Position numbers and translations under genes: made by a program
Assembly: GCF_004328075.1 (NCBI RefSeq)
Contig: NZ_SJFN01000018.1
Location: forward strand, 1 to 64,000
Source of the DNA: Siculibacillus lacustris
GTDB taxonomy: Bacteria > Pseudomonadota > Alphaproteobacteria > Rhizobiales > Ancalomicrobiaceae
Reading direction: 5' to 3'
DNA length: 64,000 bases
The notes under the pieces: model-generated
What the model saw: the letters and a program-made list of their open reading frames with translations, nothing else
What the model was told of the DNA's origin: nothing
Database searches by the model: none
In this document: in pieces, positions 16,672 to 25,549 of the stretch
Layout of the letters: every line of letters starts with the position of its first letter
How positions within the stretch are numbered: position 1 is the stretch's first letter

Positions 16672-17034
16672 ATGACCGGTGCAGTCAAAGATGATGATCA
16701 AGCGACTGCCAGGATAATACAGGAATACGTCCCGGGTCGTCAGGTCACGATCGCCCATGTCATCGCCAATCCGGACCCCGCGCTGTGTGAGCGGGTCGGT
16801 CTCGAGAGTGCGACGGCAGTCGGCATCATGACGATCACGCCCGGTGAGACCGCGATCATCGCCGGGGATCTGGCGTTGAAGGCGGCCGAAGTGCGGATCG
16901 GCTTCGTCGATCGGTTCAGCGGCACGCTGGTGGTCTGCGGAGATCTGGTCGGTGTCGAACTGGCGATCACCGCGGCCAACCGGGGTCTGGCGACCATTCT
17001 CGGGTTCCGGCCGGCGCCGGTGACCCGCTCGTGA
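16672..17034 (+). CDS. pduU: PduU/EutS-type shell hexamer protein
   Basis: A 120-residue, circularly permuted BMC-domain shell protein, the first gene of the operon. The family core is nearly textbook: GIMTITPGETAIIAGDLALKAA followed by VRIGFVDRFSGTLVVCGD. PduU/EutS hexamers are a minor facet component with a plugged pore and an N-terminal beta-barrel. The ribosome site is weak (AGAAG). It overlaps or abuts the PduV/EutP gene. PduU and EutS are hard to separate by eye; the diol dehydratase context favours PduU. Confidence 0.92.
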   Translation: MTGAVKDDDQATARIIQEYVPGRQVTIAHVIANPDPALCERVGLESATAVGIMTITPGETAIIAGDLALKAAEVRIGFVDRFSGTLVVCGDLVGVELAITAANRGLATILGFRPAPVTRS

Positions 17035-17048
17035 TCGGGGAACGCGCC

Positions 17049-17546
17049 ATGTCGAGCGCCGTGGGTCCGATCCGCCGTTTCATGATCGTCGGCGCCACCG
17101 GTGCCGGCAAGACGACCCTGTTGCATGTCCTGACCGACGATCTCGGTCCGATCCGCAAGACGCAGATGGTGGACTACGGCGGTGAGGGCATCGATACGCC
17201 GGGCGAATACGCGGAAATGGGGCGGTTCCGTCATCGGCTGATGGCCATGGCGAGCGACGCCACCCTGCTTCTGGTGGTCCAGGACGGGACGCGGTCGCGG
17301 TCGTGTTTCCCGCCCGGGTTCCTGTTGAGTTTCCCCAGGCCGTCGATCGGTCTGGTCTCCAAGATCGACCTTCCCGACGCCGATGTCGGGCGGGCCGAGG
17401 CTCTGCTTCGCGAGAGCGGCGTCCGTGGAGAAATCCATCCCGTTTCGGCAACCACCGGAACGGGTATCGCGGCGCTGAGGCAGCGCCTTAACTCGTGCCT
17501 CTCGGGTCAACAAGGAGTGATCGACAATGGCAAATGTTCCGGGTGA
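17049..17546 (+). CDS. pduV: PduV/EutP-type small P-loop protein
   Basis: A protein of about 165 residues of the Ras-like GTPase group found in Pdu and Eut operons. The P-loop is [13 protein letters not shown], the switch segment [12 protein letters not shown], and the specificity loop SKIDLPDAD. It is thought to interact with PduU on the outer shell face and to affect movement or positioning of the compartment. ATG 17049 with GGGGA upstream is chosen; GTG 17031, overlapping the pduU stop, is an alternative. Its 3' end overlaps the next shell gene by 20 bases, so the two are likely coupled. Confidence 0.88.
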   Translation: MSSAVGPIRRFMIVGATGAGKTTLLHVLTDDLGPIRKTQMVDYGGEGIDTPGEYAEMGRFRHRLMAMASDATLLLVVQDGTRSRSCFPPGFLLSFPRPSIGLVSKIDLPDADVGRAEALLRESGVRGEIHPVSATTGTGIAALRQRLNSCLSGQQGVIDNGKCSG

Positions 17547-17820
17547 AGCGCTGGGCCTGTTGGAGACGAAGGGCCTCGTCGCGATGATCGAAGCCGCCGA
17601 TGCGATGGTCAAGGCGGCCAACGTGACGCTGGTCGGCACCGAGAAGATCGGCTCCGGCCTGGTCACGGTGATGGTGCGTGGCGACGTCGGGGCCGTGAAG
17701 GCCGCCACCGATGCCGGCGCCGCCGCCGCCCAGCGGGTCGGCGAACTGGTCTCGGTTCACGTCATCGCCCGCCCGCACACCGACATCGAGCTGCTGCTTC
17801 CGAAGCCGAAGCAGGCGTGA
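17527..17820 (+). CDS. pduA: Major BMC-H shell protein (PduA/PduJ)
   Basis: A 97-residue hexameric shell protein that tiles the compartment facets. It contains the canonical [30 protein letters not shown], the pore loop [21 protein letters not shown] and the ending [16 protein letters not shown]. The KIGSGLV loop is that of PduA-type pores that pass diol. A strong ribosome site (AAGGAG) precedes the ATG. It is the only plain BMC-H of this kind in the window, whereas Salmonella has PduA and PduJ. It may be called either; PduA is used here. Confidence 0.95.
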   Translation: MANVPGEALGLLETKGLVAMIEAADAMVKAANVTLVGTEKIGSGLVTVMVRGDVGAVKAATDAGAAAAQRVGELVSVHVIARPHTDIELLLPKPKQA

Positions 17821-17852
17821 CCGATTCGAACCGTCGATGAAGGATGAAGACG

Positions 17853-18635
17853 ATGGACGACAAGTTGCTCGACCAGATGGTCCAACAGGTCATGGCCAAG
17901 ATCGGCGCCGCCGCTCCTGCCGCCCCGGCCGCCCCCGCGCCGCGTCGGCCGGGTCTCACGGAATTCGTCGGAACCGCGATCGGTGACACCATCGGACTGG
18001 TGATCGCCAACGTGGATCCGAAGCTGCACGCCGCCATGGGTCTGGATGCCAAGTATCGCTCGATCGGCATTCTCTCCGGCCGCGTCGGTGCCGGCCCGCA
18101 CATCATGGCCGTCGACGAGGCGGTCAAGGCCACCAACACCGAAGTGATCTCGATCGAACTGCCCCGCGACACCAAGGGCGGCGCCGGCCACGGCTCGCTG
18201 ATCCTGCTCGGGGCGGAAGAGGTCTCCGACGCTCGCCGCGCCATCGAAGTGGCGCTGAAGGATCTGGCCCGCACGTTCGGCGACGTCTACGCCAACGACG
18301 CCGGCCACATCGAACTGCAGTACACCGCCCGCGCCAGCCTCGCCTGCCAGAAGGCGTTCAACGCGCCGGTCGGTCGGGCCTTCGGTCTGTGCGTCGGCGC
18401 GCCCGCCGGCATCGGCGTGCAGATGGTCGATGCCGCCGTCAAGTCGGCCGACGTCGATCTGATCGGCCTGGCGTCCCCGGCCAAGGGAACGTCGTTCTCG
18501 AACGAGGTGATCGGCTTCTTCAGCGGCGATGCCGGCGCGGTGCGTCAGGCGATCATCACCGCTCGCGAAGTGGGTTGCCGCCTGCTCGGATCGCTCGGAG
18601 CGGAACCGGCGAGCCTCGGCACCCCCTACATCTGA
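17853..18635 (+). CDS. pduB: PduB-type BMC-T shell protein
   Basis: A 260-residue tandem-BMC trimer with two BMC folds (about 35-145 and 150-260). It begins with the helix MDDKLLDQMVQQVMAKIG and an Ala/Pro linker. In Salmonella the equivalent N-terminus ties the enzymatic core to the shell. Characteristic segments are LTEFVGTAIGDTIGLVIANVD, GRVGAGPHIMAVDEAVKATN and the closing LLGSLGAEPASLGTPYI. ATG 17853 is preferred (AAGG nine bases before); ATG 17844 is also possible. No internal start for a shorter PduB' form was found behind the linker. Confidence 0.94.
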   Translation: MDDKLLDQMVQQVMAKIGAAAPAAPAAPAPRRPGLTEFVGTAIGDTIGLVIANVDPKLHAAMGLDAKYRSIGILSGRVGAGPHIMAVDEAVKATNTEVISIELPRDTKGGAGHGSLILLGAEEVSDARRAIEVALKDLARTFGDVYANDAGHIELQYTARASLACQKAFNAPVGRAFGLCVGAPAGIGVQMVDAAVKSADVDLIGLASPAKGTSFSNEVIGFFSGDAGAVRQAIITAREVGCRLLGSLGAEPASLGTPYI

Positions 18636-18668
18636 AAACCGAATTCGCCCCGATGAGGAGGCGTCGAT

Positions 18669-20336
18669 ATGGCAAAGAGACACAAGAGGTTCCTGTCGCT
18701 CGAGCAGCGGCCCGTCAACAAGGACGGGTTCGTCACCGAGTGGGCAGAGGTCGGCATGATCGCGATGGGTAGCCCCAACGATCCCGAGCCGAGCATCCGC
18801 GTCCAGAACGGCGTCATCGTCGAGATGGACGGCAAGAAGCGGGAAGACTTCGACTTCAACGAGATCTACATCGCCAACTACGGGATCGACGCGTCGATCG
18901 CCGAAGCGATGATGGCGATCCCGTCGGTCGACATCGCCCGCATGATCGTCGACATCAACGTGCCGCGCGACAAGGTCGTCAAGGTCTTCGCCGGCCTGAC
19001 CCCCGCGAAGATCGTCGCGGTCGTCGATCAGCTCAACGTCGTCGAGATGATGATGGGCGTGCAGAAGATGCGCGCACGTCGCACCCCGTCGAACCAGGCG
19101 CACGTCACCAACCCGCAGGACAACCCGATCCTGCTGGCCGCCGACGCGGCCGAGGCGACCCGTTACGGCTTCTCCGAGATCGAGACGACCGTCGCGGTGT
19201 TCAACTACGGGCCGTTCAACGCGGTCTCGCTGCTGATCGGCGGCCAGGTCGGACGCCCCGGCGTTCTGTCCCAGGACGCTCTCGAAGAAGCGATCGAGTT
19301 GCAGCTCGGCATGCGCGGTCTCACCGCCTATGCAGAGACGGTCTCGGTCTACGGCACCGAGCGGGTGTTCATCGACGGCGACGACACGCCGTGGTCGAAG
19401 AGCTTCCTGGCCTCCGCCTATGCCTCGCGTGGCATCAAGATGCGCTTCACCTCCGGGACCGGATCCGAAGTGCAGATGGCCTATGCCGAAGGCAAGTCGA
19501 TGCTGTACCTCGAGACCAAGTGCATCATGCTGACCAAGGCGGCCGGCGTGCAGGGTCTCCAGAACGGCTCGATCTCGTGCATCGGCGTTCCGGCCGGCGT
19601 GCCGGGCGGCATCCGGGCGGTGCTCGGCGAGAACCTCATCACCACCTGCCTCGATCTCGAAGCGGCCTCCGGCAACGATCAGACCTTCTCGCATTCCGAC
19701 ATGCGTCGGACCGCGCGTCTCCTGATGCAGTTCCTGCCGGGTACCGATCTGATCTGCTCGGGCTACAGCGCGACGCCGAACAGCGACAACATGTTCGCCG
19801 GTTCGAACGTCGACGCCGACGATCTCGACGATTGGCTGGTCATCCAGCGCGATCTGAAGGTCGACGGCGGTCTGCAGCCGGCGTCGGAAGAAGAGATCAT
19901 CGCCGTACGCAACAAGGCGGCGCGGGCTCTCCAGGCGGTCTACGAAGAACTCGGCCTGCCGCGGATCACCGACGAAGAAATCGAAGCGGCGACCTACGCC
20001 TATTCGAGCGAAGACATGCCCCCGCGCGACAAGGTGCAGGACACCAAGGCGGCTCAGGAGCTGCTGAAGCGCGGAATCACCGGTGTCGACATCGTCAAGG
20101 CGCTCGCCAAGCGGGGCTTCACCGACGTCGCCAATTCGGTCCTCGGGATCCAGAAGCAGCGCGTGTCGGGCGACTACCTGCACACCTCCGCCATCCTGGA
20201 CAAGGACTTCAACATCATCGCCGCGGTCAACGATCTCAACGACTACCAGGGTCCGGGCACCGGCTATCGGTTGACCGGCGATCGGTGGAAGCTGTTGGCC
20301 GACATTCGTCAGGCCGTTCGGCCTGAAGACCTCTGA
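18669..20336 (+). CDS. pduC: B12-dependent diol dehydratase, large subunit
   Basis: A 555-residue alpha subunit of adenosylcobalamin-dependent propanediol/glycerol dehydratase. It converts 1,2-propanediol to propanal, or glycerol to 3-hydroxypropanal, by a radical route. Conserved active-site residues are visible with an offset of two from the Klebsiella enzyme: Q143 and H145 in SNQAHVTNP, and E172 in SEIETT. Full length and a strong GAGGAGG ribosome site point to a working gene. Diol and glycerol dehydratases share these residues; the medium subunit's N-terminal extension favours the diol type, but the glycerol genes nearby keep both substrates open. Confidence 0.96.
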   Translation: MAKRHKRFLSLEQRPVNKDGFVTEWAEVGMIAMGSPNDPEPSIRVQNGVIVEMDGKKREDFDFNEIYIANYGIDASIAEAMMAIPSVDIARMIVDINVPRDKVVKVFAGLTPAKIVAVVDQLNVVEMMMGVQKMRARRTPSNQAHVTNPQDNPILLAADAAEATRYGFSEIETTVAVFNYGPFNAVSLLIGGQVGRPGVLSQDALEEAIELQLGMRGLTAYAETVSVYGTERVFIDGDDTPWSKSFLASAYASRGIKMRFTSGTGSEVQMAYAEGKSMLYLETKCIMLTKAAGVQGLQNGSISCIGVPAGVPGGIRAVLGENLITTCLDLEAASGNDQTFSHSDMRRTARLLMQFLPGTDLICSGYSATPNSDNMFAGSNVDADDLDDWLVIQRDLKVDGGLQPASEEEIIAVRNKAARALQAVYEELGLPRITDEEIEAATYAYSSEDMPPRDKVQDTKAAQELLKRGITGVDIVKALAKRGFTDVANSVLGIQKQRVSGDYLHTSAILDKDFNIIAAVNDLNDYQGPGTGYRLTGDRWKLLADIRQAVRPEDL

Positions 20337-20358
20337 GGACGGCGGGGAGGGAACACAG

Positions 20359-21036
20359 ATGCCCCAGATCAGCGAAGCAGCCGTCCGCGAGGCGGTTCGC
20401 GAAATCCTCGCCCAGATGCAGCTCACCGCACCCGCGGCGAGCCCGGCGGCGGCCTCGGCCGCCACCCCCTCCGACGGCGCCGGCGTGCGCATGACCATTC
20501 GTGACCTCGGACCGGCCAAGGCCGGGACGTCGCCCACGGAAGTGGTCGTGGCTCTCGCCCCCGCCTTCGGCGACAAGCTGAAGATGAAGACCATCACGGG
20601 CATTCCCCATGCCGCGGTGCTGCGCGAAATCCTCGCGGGTATCGAGGAAGAGGGTTGCACCGGTCGGGTCGTCCGCTTCTGGCACACGTCCGACGTCGCC
20701 TTCGCCGGCAATGCCGGCGCCAAGCTCGCCGGGTCCGGCATCGCCATCGGTATCCAGTCGCGCGGCACCACGGTCATCCACCAGCGGGACCTGTTCCCGC
20801 TGCAGAACCTGGAGCTGTTCCCGCAGGCGCCGGTGATCGATCTCGAGACCTATCGGTCCATCGGCCGCAACGCCGCTCGATATGCCAAGGGTGAGACCCC
20901 TTCGCCGGTCAAGCAGAAGAACGACCAGATGGCTCGGCCCAAGTATCAGGCCATCGCCGCTGTCTTCCACATCCGTGAGACGAGTTTCGTCGATCGGGCG
21001 AAGAAGCCGGTCGATGTCGAAGTTCGCTTCGCCTGA
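20359..21036 (+). CDS. pduD: Diol dehydratase, medium subunit
   Basis: A 225-residue beta subunit that, with PduC and PduE, forms the dehydratase and contacts the cobalamin. The N-terminal 20 residues (ISEAAVREAVREILAQMQ) form an amphipathic helix followed by an Ala/Pro linker: the known encapsulation peptide of this subunit. The catalytic part starts near MTIRDLGPAKAG, and GIQSRGTTVIHQRDL is typical. This extension is the feature that separates compartment-borne diol dehydratases from free glycerol dehydratases. Confidence 0.95.
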   Translation: MPQISEAAVREAVREILAQMQLTAPAASPAAASAATPSDGAGVRMTIRDLGPAKAGTSPTEVVVALAPAFGDKLKMKTITGIPHAAVLREILAGIEEEGCTGRVVRFWHTSDVAFAGNAGAKLAGSGIAIGIQSRGTTVIHQRDLFPLQNLELFPQAPVIDLETYRSIGRNAARYAKGETPSPVKQKNDQMARPKYQAIAAVFHIRETSFVDRAKKPVDVEVRFA

Positions 21037-21059
21037 CGAGCCCTGAGGAGACTCTTCCC

Positions 21060-21590
21060 GTGTCACAGCAAGACCTGATCAATGCCATCGTGCGCGAGGT
21101 GTTGGCGGAGCTCAACGGCTCTCCGCGCAGCCCCGCCGCGGCGCCCGCCGAACGCCTGTGCGGCGAAAAGGGCGCCAAGCTCGACTATCGGACCGACTAT
21201 CCGATGGCCCAGAAGCGTCCGGAACTGGTGAAGACGGCGAGCGGCAAGTCGCTCTCCGACATCACGCTCGAAGCGGTGATGTCGGGGGCGGTGAAGGCGG
21301 AGGAAATCCGCATCACGCCGCAGACCCTCGAATACCAGGCCCAGATCGGCGAGAGCATCGGGCGGCCGCACATCGCCCGCAACCTGCGCCGGGCCGGCGA
21401 AATGACGGCGGTCCCCGACGCCCGCATCCTCGAGATCTACAACGCGCTGCGCCCGAACCGTTCGAGCAAGGCGGAACTTCTGGCGATCGCCCAGGAGCTC
21501 GAGAGCACCTTCGGCGCCAAGATCTGCGCCGGCTTCGTTCGCGAGGCCGCCGAGGTCTACGAACGCCGCGACGTGCTGCGCAAGGACTGA
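21060..21590 (+). CDS. pduE: Diol dehydratase, small subunit
   Basis: A 176-residue gamma subunit, starting with GTG and with GAGGAG nine to ten bases upstream. The N-terminus SQQDLINAIVREVLAEL is a second amphipathic targeting-type helix followed by a short linker. The conserved part has DYRTDYPMAQKRPELVKTASGKSL, SDITLEAVMSGAV and GRPHIARNLRRAGEM. It completes the dehydratase heterotrimer. Confidence 0.95.
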   Translation: MSQQDLINAIVREVLAELNGSPRSPAAAPAERLCGEKGAKLDYRTDYPMAQKRPELVKTASGKSLSDITLEAVMSGAVKAEEIRITPQTLEYQAQIGESIGRPHIARNLRRAGEMTAVPDARILEIYNALRPNRSSKAELLAIAQELESTFGAKICAGFVREAAEVYERRDVLRKD

Positions 21591-21681
21591 CCCAAGCGTT
21601 CCGTTCCCCCGGGACGGCACTCGGCGAGACGGCGTGGCTTTCCACGTCGCCTCGCCCCCTTTCCCCAACCAGGGTGTGGCC

Positions 21682-23532
21682 ATGAAGATCGCAGGCGTCG
21701 ACATCGGCAATTCCACCACCGAAGTCGCTCTCGCGGACGTCGCCGTCGCGGGGGCCCCGCCGCGGTTCCTGGCCTCCAGCCGGGTGTCGACGACCGGCAT
21801 CAAGGGCACGGTCGCCAATATTCCCGGTGTGCGCCGCGCCCTCGAGGCAGCGGTCGAACGCGCCGGCCTGAAAATCTCCGACATCGATCTGGTGCTGCTC
21901 AACGAAGCCACCCCGGTGATCGGCGACATCGCCATGGAGACGATCACCGAGACGATCATCACCGAATCCTCGATGATCGGTCACAATCCCAATTCGCCGG
22001 GCGGGCTCGGCATCGGCGTCGGCGAGACGGTCCGGGTCGGCGACCTCGACATCGTCGCCCCCGGGCGCGCGGTGATCGTGGTCATCCCGCGCAGCCACGA
22101 CTTCGAGCGCGCGGCGAGCGCGATCGGCGCGGCGCTCGGGCGCGGCGTCGACGTCCAAGGGGCGATCGTCCAGGGCGACGACGGCGTGCTGATCGCCAAT
22201 CGGCTGTCCAAGGTGTTGCCGATCGTCGACGAGGTCCATCTGATCGATCAGGTGCCGCTCGGCATGCTGGCGGCGGTGGAAGTGGCCGATCACGGCCAGT
22301 CCATTCAACAACTGTCCAACCCCTACGGCATCGCCACGCTGTTCCAGCTGACCTCGCAAGAGACGGCGATGATCATCCCGATCGCCAAGGCGCTGATCGG
22401 TCTGCGTTCGGCGGTGGTGGTGCGCACCCCGGCCGGCGACGTGCAGACCCGGCGGATTCCGGCCGGATCGCTGCGGCTGATCGGCCAGCACCGCACGGTG
22501 GTCGCGCCGATGGACGGCGGCGCCGATGCGATCATGGACGCGCTCGCCCAGGCCGCACCGCTCCAGGACGTCGCCGGCGAGCCCGGCACCAACGTCGGCG
22601 GCATGGTCGAACGGGTGCGCCACACGATGAGCGGCGTGACCGGCAAGCCGGCCAACACCATCGCCATCCGCGACGTGCTGGCGGTCGACTGTCTGGTGCC
22701 GCAACGCGTCGCCGGCGGTCTCGCCCAGGAATTCTCGATGGAGAACGCGGTCGGGCTGGCCGCCATGGTCAACACCGACAAGCTGTTGATGGAACAGCTG
22801 GCGAGCGCGCTGCACCGCGAGATCGGCGTGCCGGTCGAGCTCGGCGGCGTCGAAGCCAACATGGCGATCCTCGGCACGCTGACCACGCCCGGCATCGACG
22901 TGCCGTTGGCGATCCTCGACCTCGGCGCCGGATCGACCGATGCGGCGATCCTGCAGCGCGGCCAGCCGGTGCGCAGCATGCATCTCGCCGGGGCCGGCGA
23001 CATGGTCACGATGTTGATCCAGCGCGAGCTCGATCTGCCGGGCGCGCCCGAGAGCGACGTCGCCGAGCAGATCAAGCGCCACCCGCTGGCCAAGGTCGAG
23101 AGCCTGTTCCACATCCGCCACGAAGACAATTCGGTGCGCTTCTTCAAGGAGCCGCTCGATCCCTCGCTGTTCGGCCGGGTGGCGCTGATCACCCGCGACG
23201 GGCTGACGCCGATCCCGACCCATCATCCGATCGACCGGATCCGCACCGTACGTCGTGAGGCCAAGCGTCGGGTGTTCGTGCGCAATGCGCTCCGGGCGCT
23301 GTCGGCGGTGGCGCCGGGCGGCAACATCCGGGCGCTGCAGTTCGTCGCGGTGGTCGGCGGGTCCGGCCTCGACTTCGAAGTGGCGCGGATGCTGACCGAC
23401 ATTCTGGCGCCGCACGGCATCGTCATCGGCACCGCCAACATCCGCGGCGAGCTCGGACCGATCAACGCGGTGGCCACCGGCCTGGTGCTGAGCTGGGTCG
23501 AGCGGGCGACGACGGGAGGCGGCAATGGCTGA
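21682..23532 (+). CDS. pduG: Diol dehydratase reactivase, large subunit
   Basis: A 616-residue ATP-dependent reactivating factor that swaps damaged cobalamin out of the inactivated dehydratase. The Hsp70-like ATPase signature IAGVDIGNSTTEVALADV opens the protein. VVAPMDGGADAIMDAL, LAILDLGAGSTDAAIL and VVGGSGLDFEVARMLTDIL follow, as in PduG/DdrA. ATG 21682 was chosen, since the upstream frame has no family similarity; its ribosome site is weak (AGGGTG). It overlaps pduH by 8 bases. Glycerol inactivates these dehydratases quickly, so the reactivase matters most if glycerol is a substrate. Confidence 0.95.
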   Translation: MKIAGVDIGNSTTEVALADVAVAGAPPRFLASSRVSTTGIKGTVANIPGVRRALEAAVERAGLKISDIDLVLLNEATPVIGDIAMETITETIITESSMIGHNPNSPGGLGIGVGETVRVGDLDIVAPGRAVIVVIPRSHDFERAASAIGAALGRGVDVQGAIVQGDDGVLIANRLSKVLPIVDEVHLIDQVPLGMLAAVEVADHGQSIQQLSNPYGIATLFQLTSQETAMIIPIAKALIGLRSAVVVRTPAGDVQTRRIPAGSLRLIGQHRTVVAPMDGGADAIMDALAQAAPLQDVAGEPGTNVGGMVERVRHTMSGVTGKPANTIAIRDVLAVDCLVPQRVAGGLAQEFSMENAVGLAAMVNTDKLLMEQLASALHREIGVPVELGGVEANMAILGTLTTPGIDVPLAILDLGAGSTDAAILQRGQPVRSMHLAGAGDMVTMLIQRELDLPGAPESDVAEQIKRHPLAKVESLFHIRHEDNSVRFFKEPLDPSLFGRVALITRDGLTPIPTHHPIDRIRTVRREAKRRVFVRNALRALSAVAPGGNIRALQFVAVVGGSGLDFEVARMLTDILAPHGIVIGTANIRGELGPINAVATGLVLSWVERATTGGGNG

Positions 23533-24040
23533 GCCGGGCCTCACCCGTCCGACCATCAACGTCGCGACGCTCGATCCGACCGCTGCCGAGCTCTACCGCT
23601 GGATCGAGTTCGGCGCCGAGGAAGAGGGCGTGCCGACGCGGCGGGTGACGGTCGAGGCGACCGAGGTGGTCGCCGCGGCCTACGAGGCGGCGCGGGGCTC
23701 GTCCTTCGGCATCGGCGTGGCGCTGTCGGCCGATCGCATCGCGCTGCACGAGGGCCACATGCCGCCCGAGCGGGCGGTGCTGGACGCGCCGCTCGCCGGT
23801 GATCGCACGGTCGTCTGCCGGCGGTTCGGCAGCAACGCCGCCCGGATGGTGGTGCGGTTGCCGCTGCGGCTCACCGAGGAGCCCGAAACGGTGGCCGCCC
23901 CGGTGGTGCGCCGGCCGCCGGTCGCCGCGGTGGCGCCGACCCCGGACATCGAGGTGAAGGCCGAGGATTGGACCGAGGACCGGGTGACGCGGATCGCCGC
24001 GATCGTCGCGGGTCTCCTGAAAGAACGAGGAGTGCTGTGA
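23525..24040 (+). CDS. pduH: Diol dehydratase reactivase, small subunit, with C-terminal helix extension
   Basis: A 171-residue PduH. The first part, to about residue 120, is the normal domain (PTINVATLDPTAAELYRW, FGAEEEGVPTR, FGIGVALSADRIALHEGHMP, RRFGSNAARMVVRLPL). The usual protein ends near there; this one continues with a Pro/Val/Ala linker and then TEDRVTRIAAIVAGLLKERG. That is an amphipathic helix resembling an encapsulation peptide. The reactivase would thus be pulled into the compartment by its own signal. Its stop shares one base with the next ATG (TGATG). Confidence 0.92.
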   Translation: MAEPGLTRPTINVATLDPTAAELYRWIEFGAEEEGVPTRRVTVEATEVVAAAYEAARGSSFGIGVALSADRIALHEGHMPPERAVLDAPLAGDRTVVCRRFGSNAARMVVRLPLRLTEEPETVAAPVVRRPPVAAVAPTPDIEVKAEDWTEDRVTRIAAIVAGLLKERGVL

Positions 24041-24786
24041 TGACCCAGGCCCTGGGACTGATCGAAGCCATCGGTTACGCGACCGCGGTGGTCACCGCCG
24101 ATGCCGTGGCCAAGGCGGCCAACGTGCGGGTGCTGGGGGCCGAGAACGCCAAGGGCGGCGGGCGGATCACCATCAAATTCGTCGGCGACGTCGGCGCGGT
24201 CAAGGCGGCGGTGGCCGCCGGTGTCGCCGCCGCCGAACGGATCGGCAAGATCGCCGGAAGCCTGGTGATCCCGCGTCCGAGCGAGGAGATCATCGCTCGG
24301 GCGCTGCTGGTCGACTTCGGCGCCGTCGTGCCCGAGCCGGCACCCGCGGTCGCAGCGATCGAGCCCGCGCCGGTGGTGATCGCGCTGGAACCCGAGGTCG
24401 TGGTCCCCGCGGCCGAGTCGGTCGCGGCGCCGATCGAGATACTGCCGCCGGCCGAGGAGCCCGAGATCGTCGCGGCCGAACCGGTCGTCGTGGCCGAACC
24501 GATCGTCGCAGCCGAGCCGGAAGCGGCGGCGCCCGCCGCGGAAGCGCCGAGCGCGATCGTCGCAGCCGAACCGGCGCCGGTCGAAACGGCCGCCGCGGAA
24601 GTGCCGGTCGAAACGGCCCCCGAGATCGCGGCGCCCGCGCCCGAGCCGGAAGCCTCGGCGCCGGTGGCCGAAGCGCCCGAACCCGACGCCGCCGCGAGCG
24701 CGCCTCCGCCGCCGCCGCCGGCTCCCAAACCTGCTCCGACCCGTCCCACCGGCCCGCGCCGTGGGCCCGGGCGCGGACGTCGCTGA
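24040..24786 (+). CDS. pduK: PduK-like BMC-H shell protein with long Ala/Glu/Pro tail
   Basis: A 248-residue protein. Residues 1-87 form a BMC-H domain (ALGLIEAIGYATAVVTADAVAKAANVRVLGAE, then the divergent pore region [22 protein letters not shown]). Residues 88-230 are a low-complexity acidic tail rich in Ala, Glu, Pro and Val with repeated AEP units. It ends in a proline run and a short basic RPTGPRRGPGRGRR tail. PduK of Salmonella also has a C-terminal extension, but with an iron-sulfur motif; no cysteine is present here. The tail may hang inside or outside the shell as a flexible spacer. The name is by position and architecture only. Confidence 0.82.
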   Translation: MTQALGLIEAIGYATAVVTADAVAKAANVRVLGAENAKGGGRITIKFVGDVGAVKAAVAAGVAAAERIGKIAGSLVIPRPSEEIIARALLVDFGAVVPEPAPAVAAIEPAPVVIALEPEVVVPAAESVAAPIEILPPAEEPEIVAAEPVVVAEPIVAAEPEAAAPAAEAPSAIVAAEPAPVETAAAEVPVETAPEIAAPAPEPEASAPVAEAPEPDAAASAPPPPPPAPKPAPTRPTGPRRGPGRGRR

Positions 24787-24859
24787 CCTGCCGGCGGCCC
24801 CGGGCCGCCGGTGAAACACCTCGAGACGACGGATCGTCGAACGGATCGGAGAGCGTCAG

Positions 24860-25549
24860 ATGTGGATTCAGCCCGACGAGATGATCGACCGCGTGACCCG
24901 GGCCGTCATGGCGCGCCTGCCGGTCCCGGCGACGCCGCGGCGGCTCACCGTGCCGATCGGCGTCTCGGTCCGTCACATCCATCTGTGCCGCGCCCACGTC
25001 ACCACGCTGTTCGGCGAAGGCCATGAATTGCGGGTGTTCAACGAGCTCTACCAGACCGGTCACTATGCCGCGCAGGAGCAGTTGATGGTGGTCGGGCCGC
25101 GCCATGCCATCGAGCGGGTGCGGGTGCTCGGGCCCCCGCGGGCCTATTCCCAGGTCGAATTGGCGCGCACCGATGCGGTCGCGGTCGGCCTCGATCTGCC
25201 GCTCGCCACCGAAGGGCGCGATCCGGAGAGCCGGGCGGTGACCCTGGTCGGGCCGGAAGGCACGGTGCGGCTGCCCGGCGGATCCGAGGGCGGGGCTTTC
25301 ATCGCCCGCCGCCACGTCCATCTCGGGGTGGACGATGCCGCGGCCCTCGGGGTCGCCGCCGGCGATCTGCTCGATCTGGAGATCGGCGGGCCGCGGCCGA
25401 CCACGCTGCACGGCGTGCTGGTGCGCGTGCAGGCCGGCTGGCGCCCGGAAGTGCACCTCGACACCGACGAAGCCAACGCCTGCGGTGTGCGCACCGGTCA
25501 GACCGCGACGCTGATCGTCCCGAGCGGGGAGGGCGCGGATCATGGATGA
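24860..25549 (+). CDS. pduL: Phosphate propanoyltransferase PduL
   Basis: A 229-residue enzyme that turns acyl-CoA plus phosphate into acyl phosphate and free CoA, recycling CoA inside the compartment. The N-terminal helix IQPDEMIDRVTRAVMARL is the expected encapsulation peptide. Zinc-binding histidines occur in VSVRHIHLCRAHV, ARRHVHLGVDDA and the VHLDTDEANACG ending. A matching acyl kinase (PduW or AckA) is not present in the window. It overlaps the flavoprotein gene by 8 bases. Confidence 0.95.
   Translation: MWIQPDEMIDRVTRAVMARLPVPATPRRLTVPIGVSVRHIHLCRAHVTTLFGEGHELRVFNELYQTGHYAAQEQLMVVGPRHAIERVRVLGPPRAYSQVELARTDAVAVGLDLPLATEGRDPESRAVTLVGPEGTVRLPGGSEGGAFIARRHVHLGVDDAAALGVAAGDLLDLEIGGPRPTTLHGVLVRVQAGWRPEVHLDTDEANACGVRTGQTATLIVPSGEGADHG

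Noticed and set aside
17757-20777. A 1006-codon minus-strand frame across pduB-pduD
   Set aside because: Mirror of the codon bias of the pdu genes; no start context or domain, and every plus-strand gene below it is recognisable.
18669-21590. Naming the dehydratase a glycerol dehydratase because glycerol genes are close
   Set aside because: Both PduD and PduE carry N-terminal targeting extensions, which mark the encapsulated diol-dehydratase type; substrate is left open.
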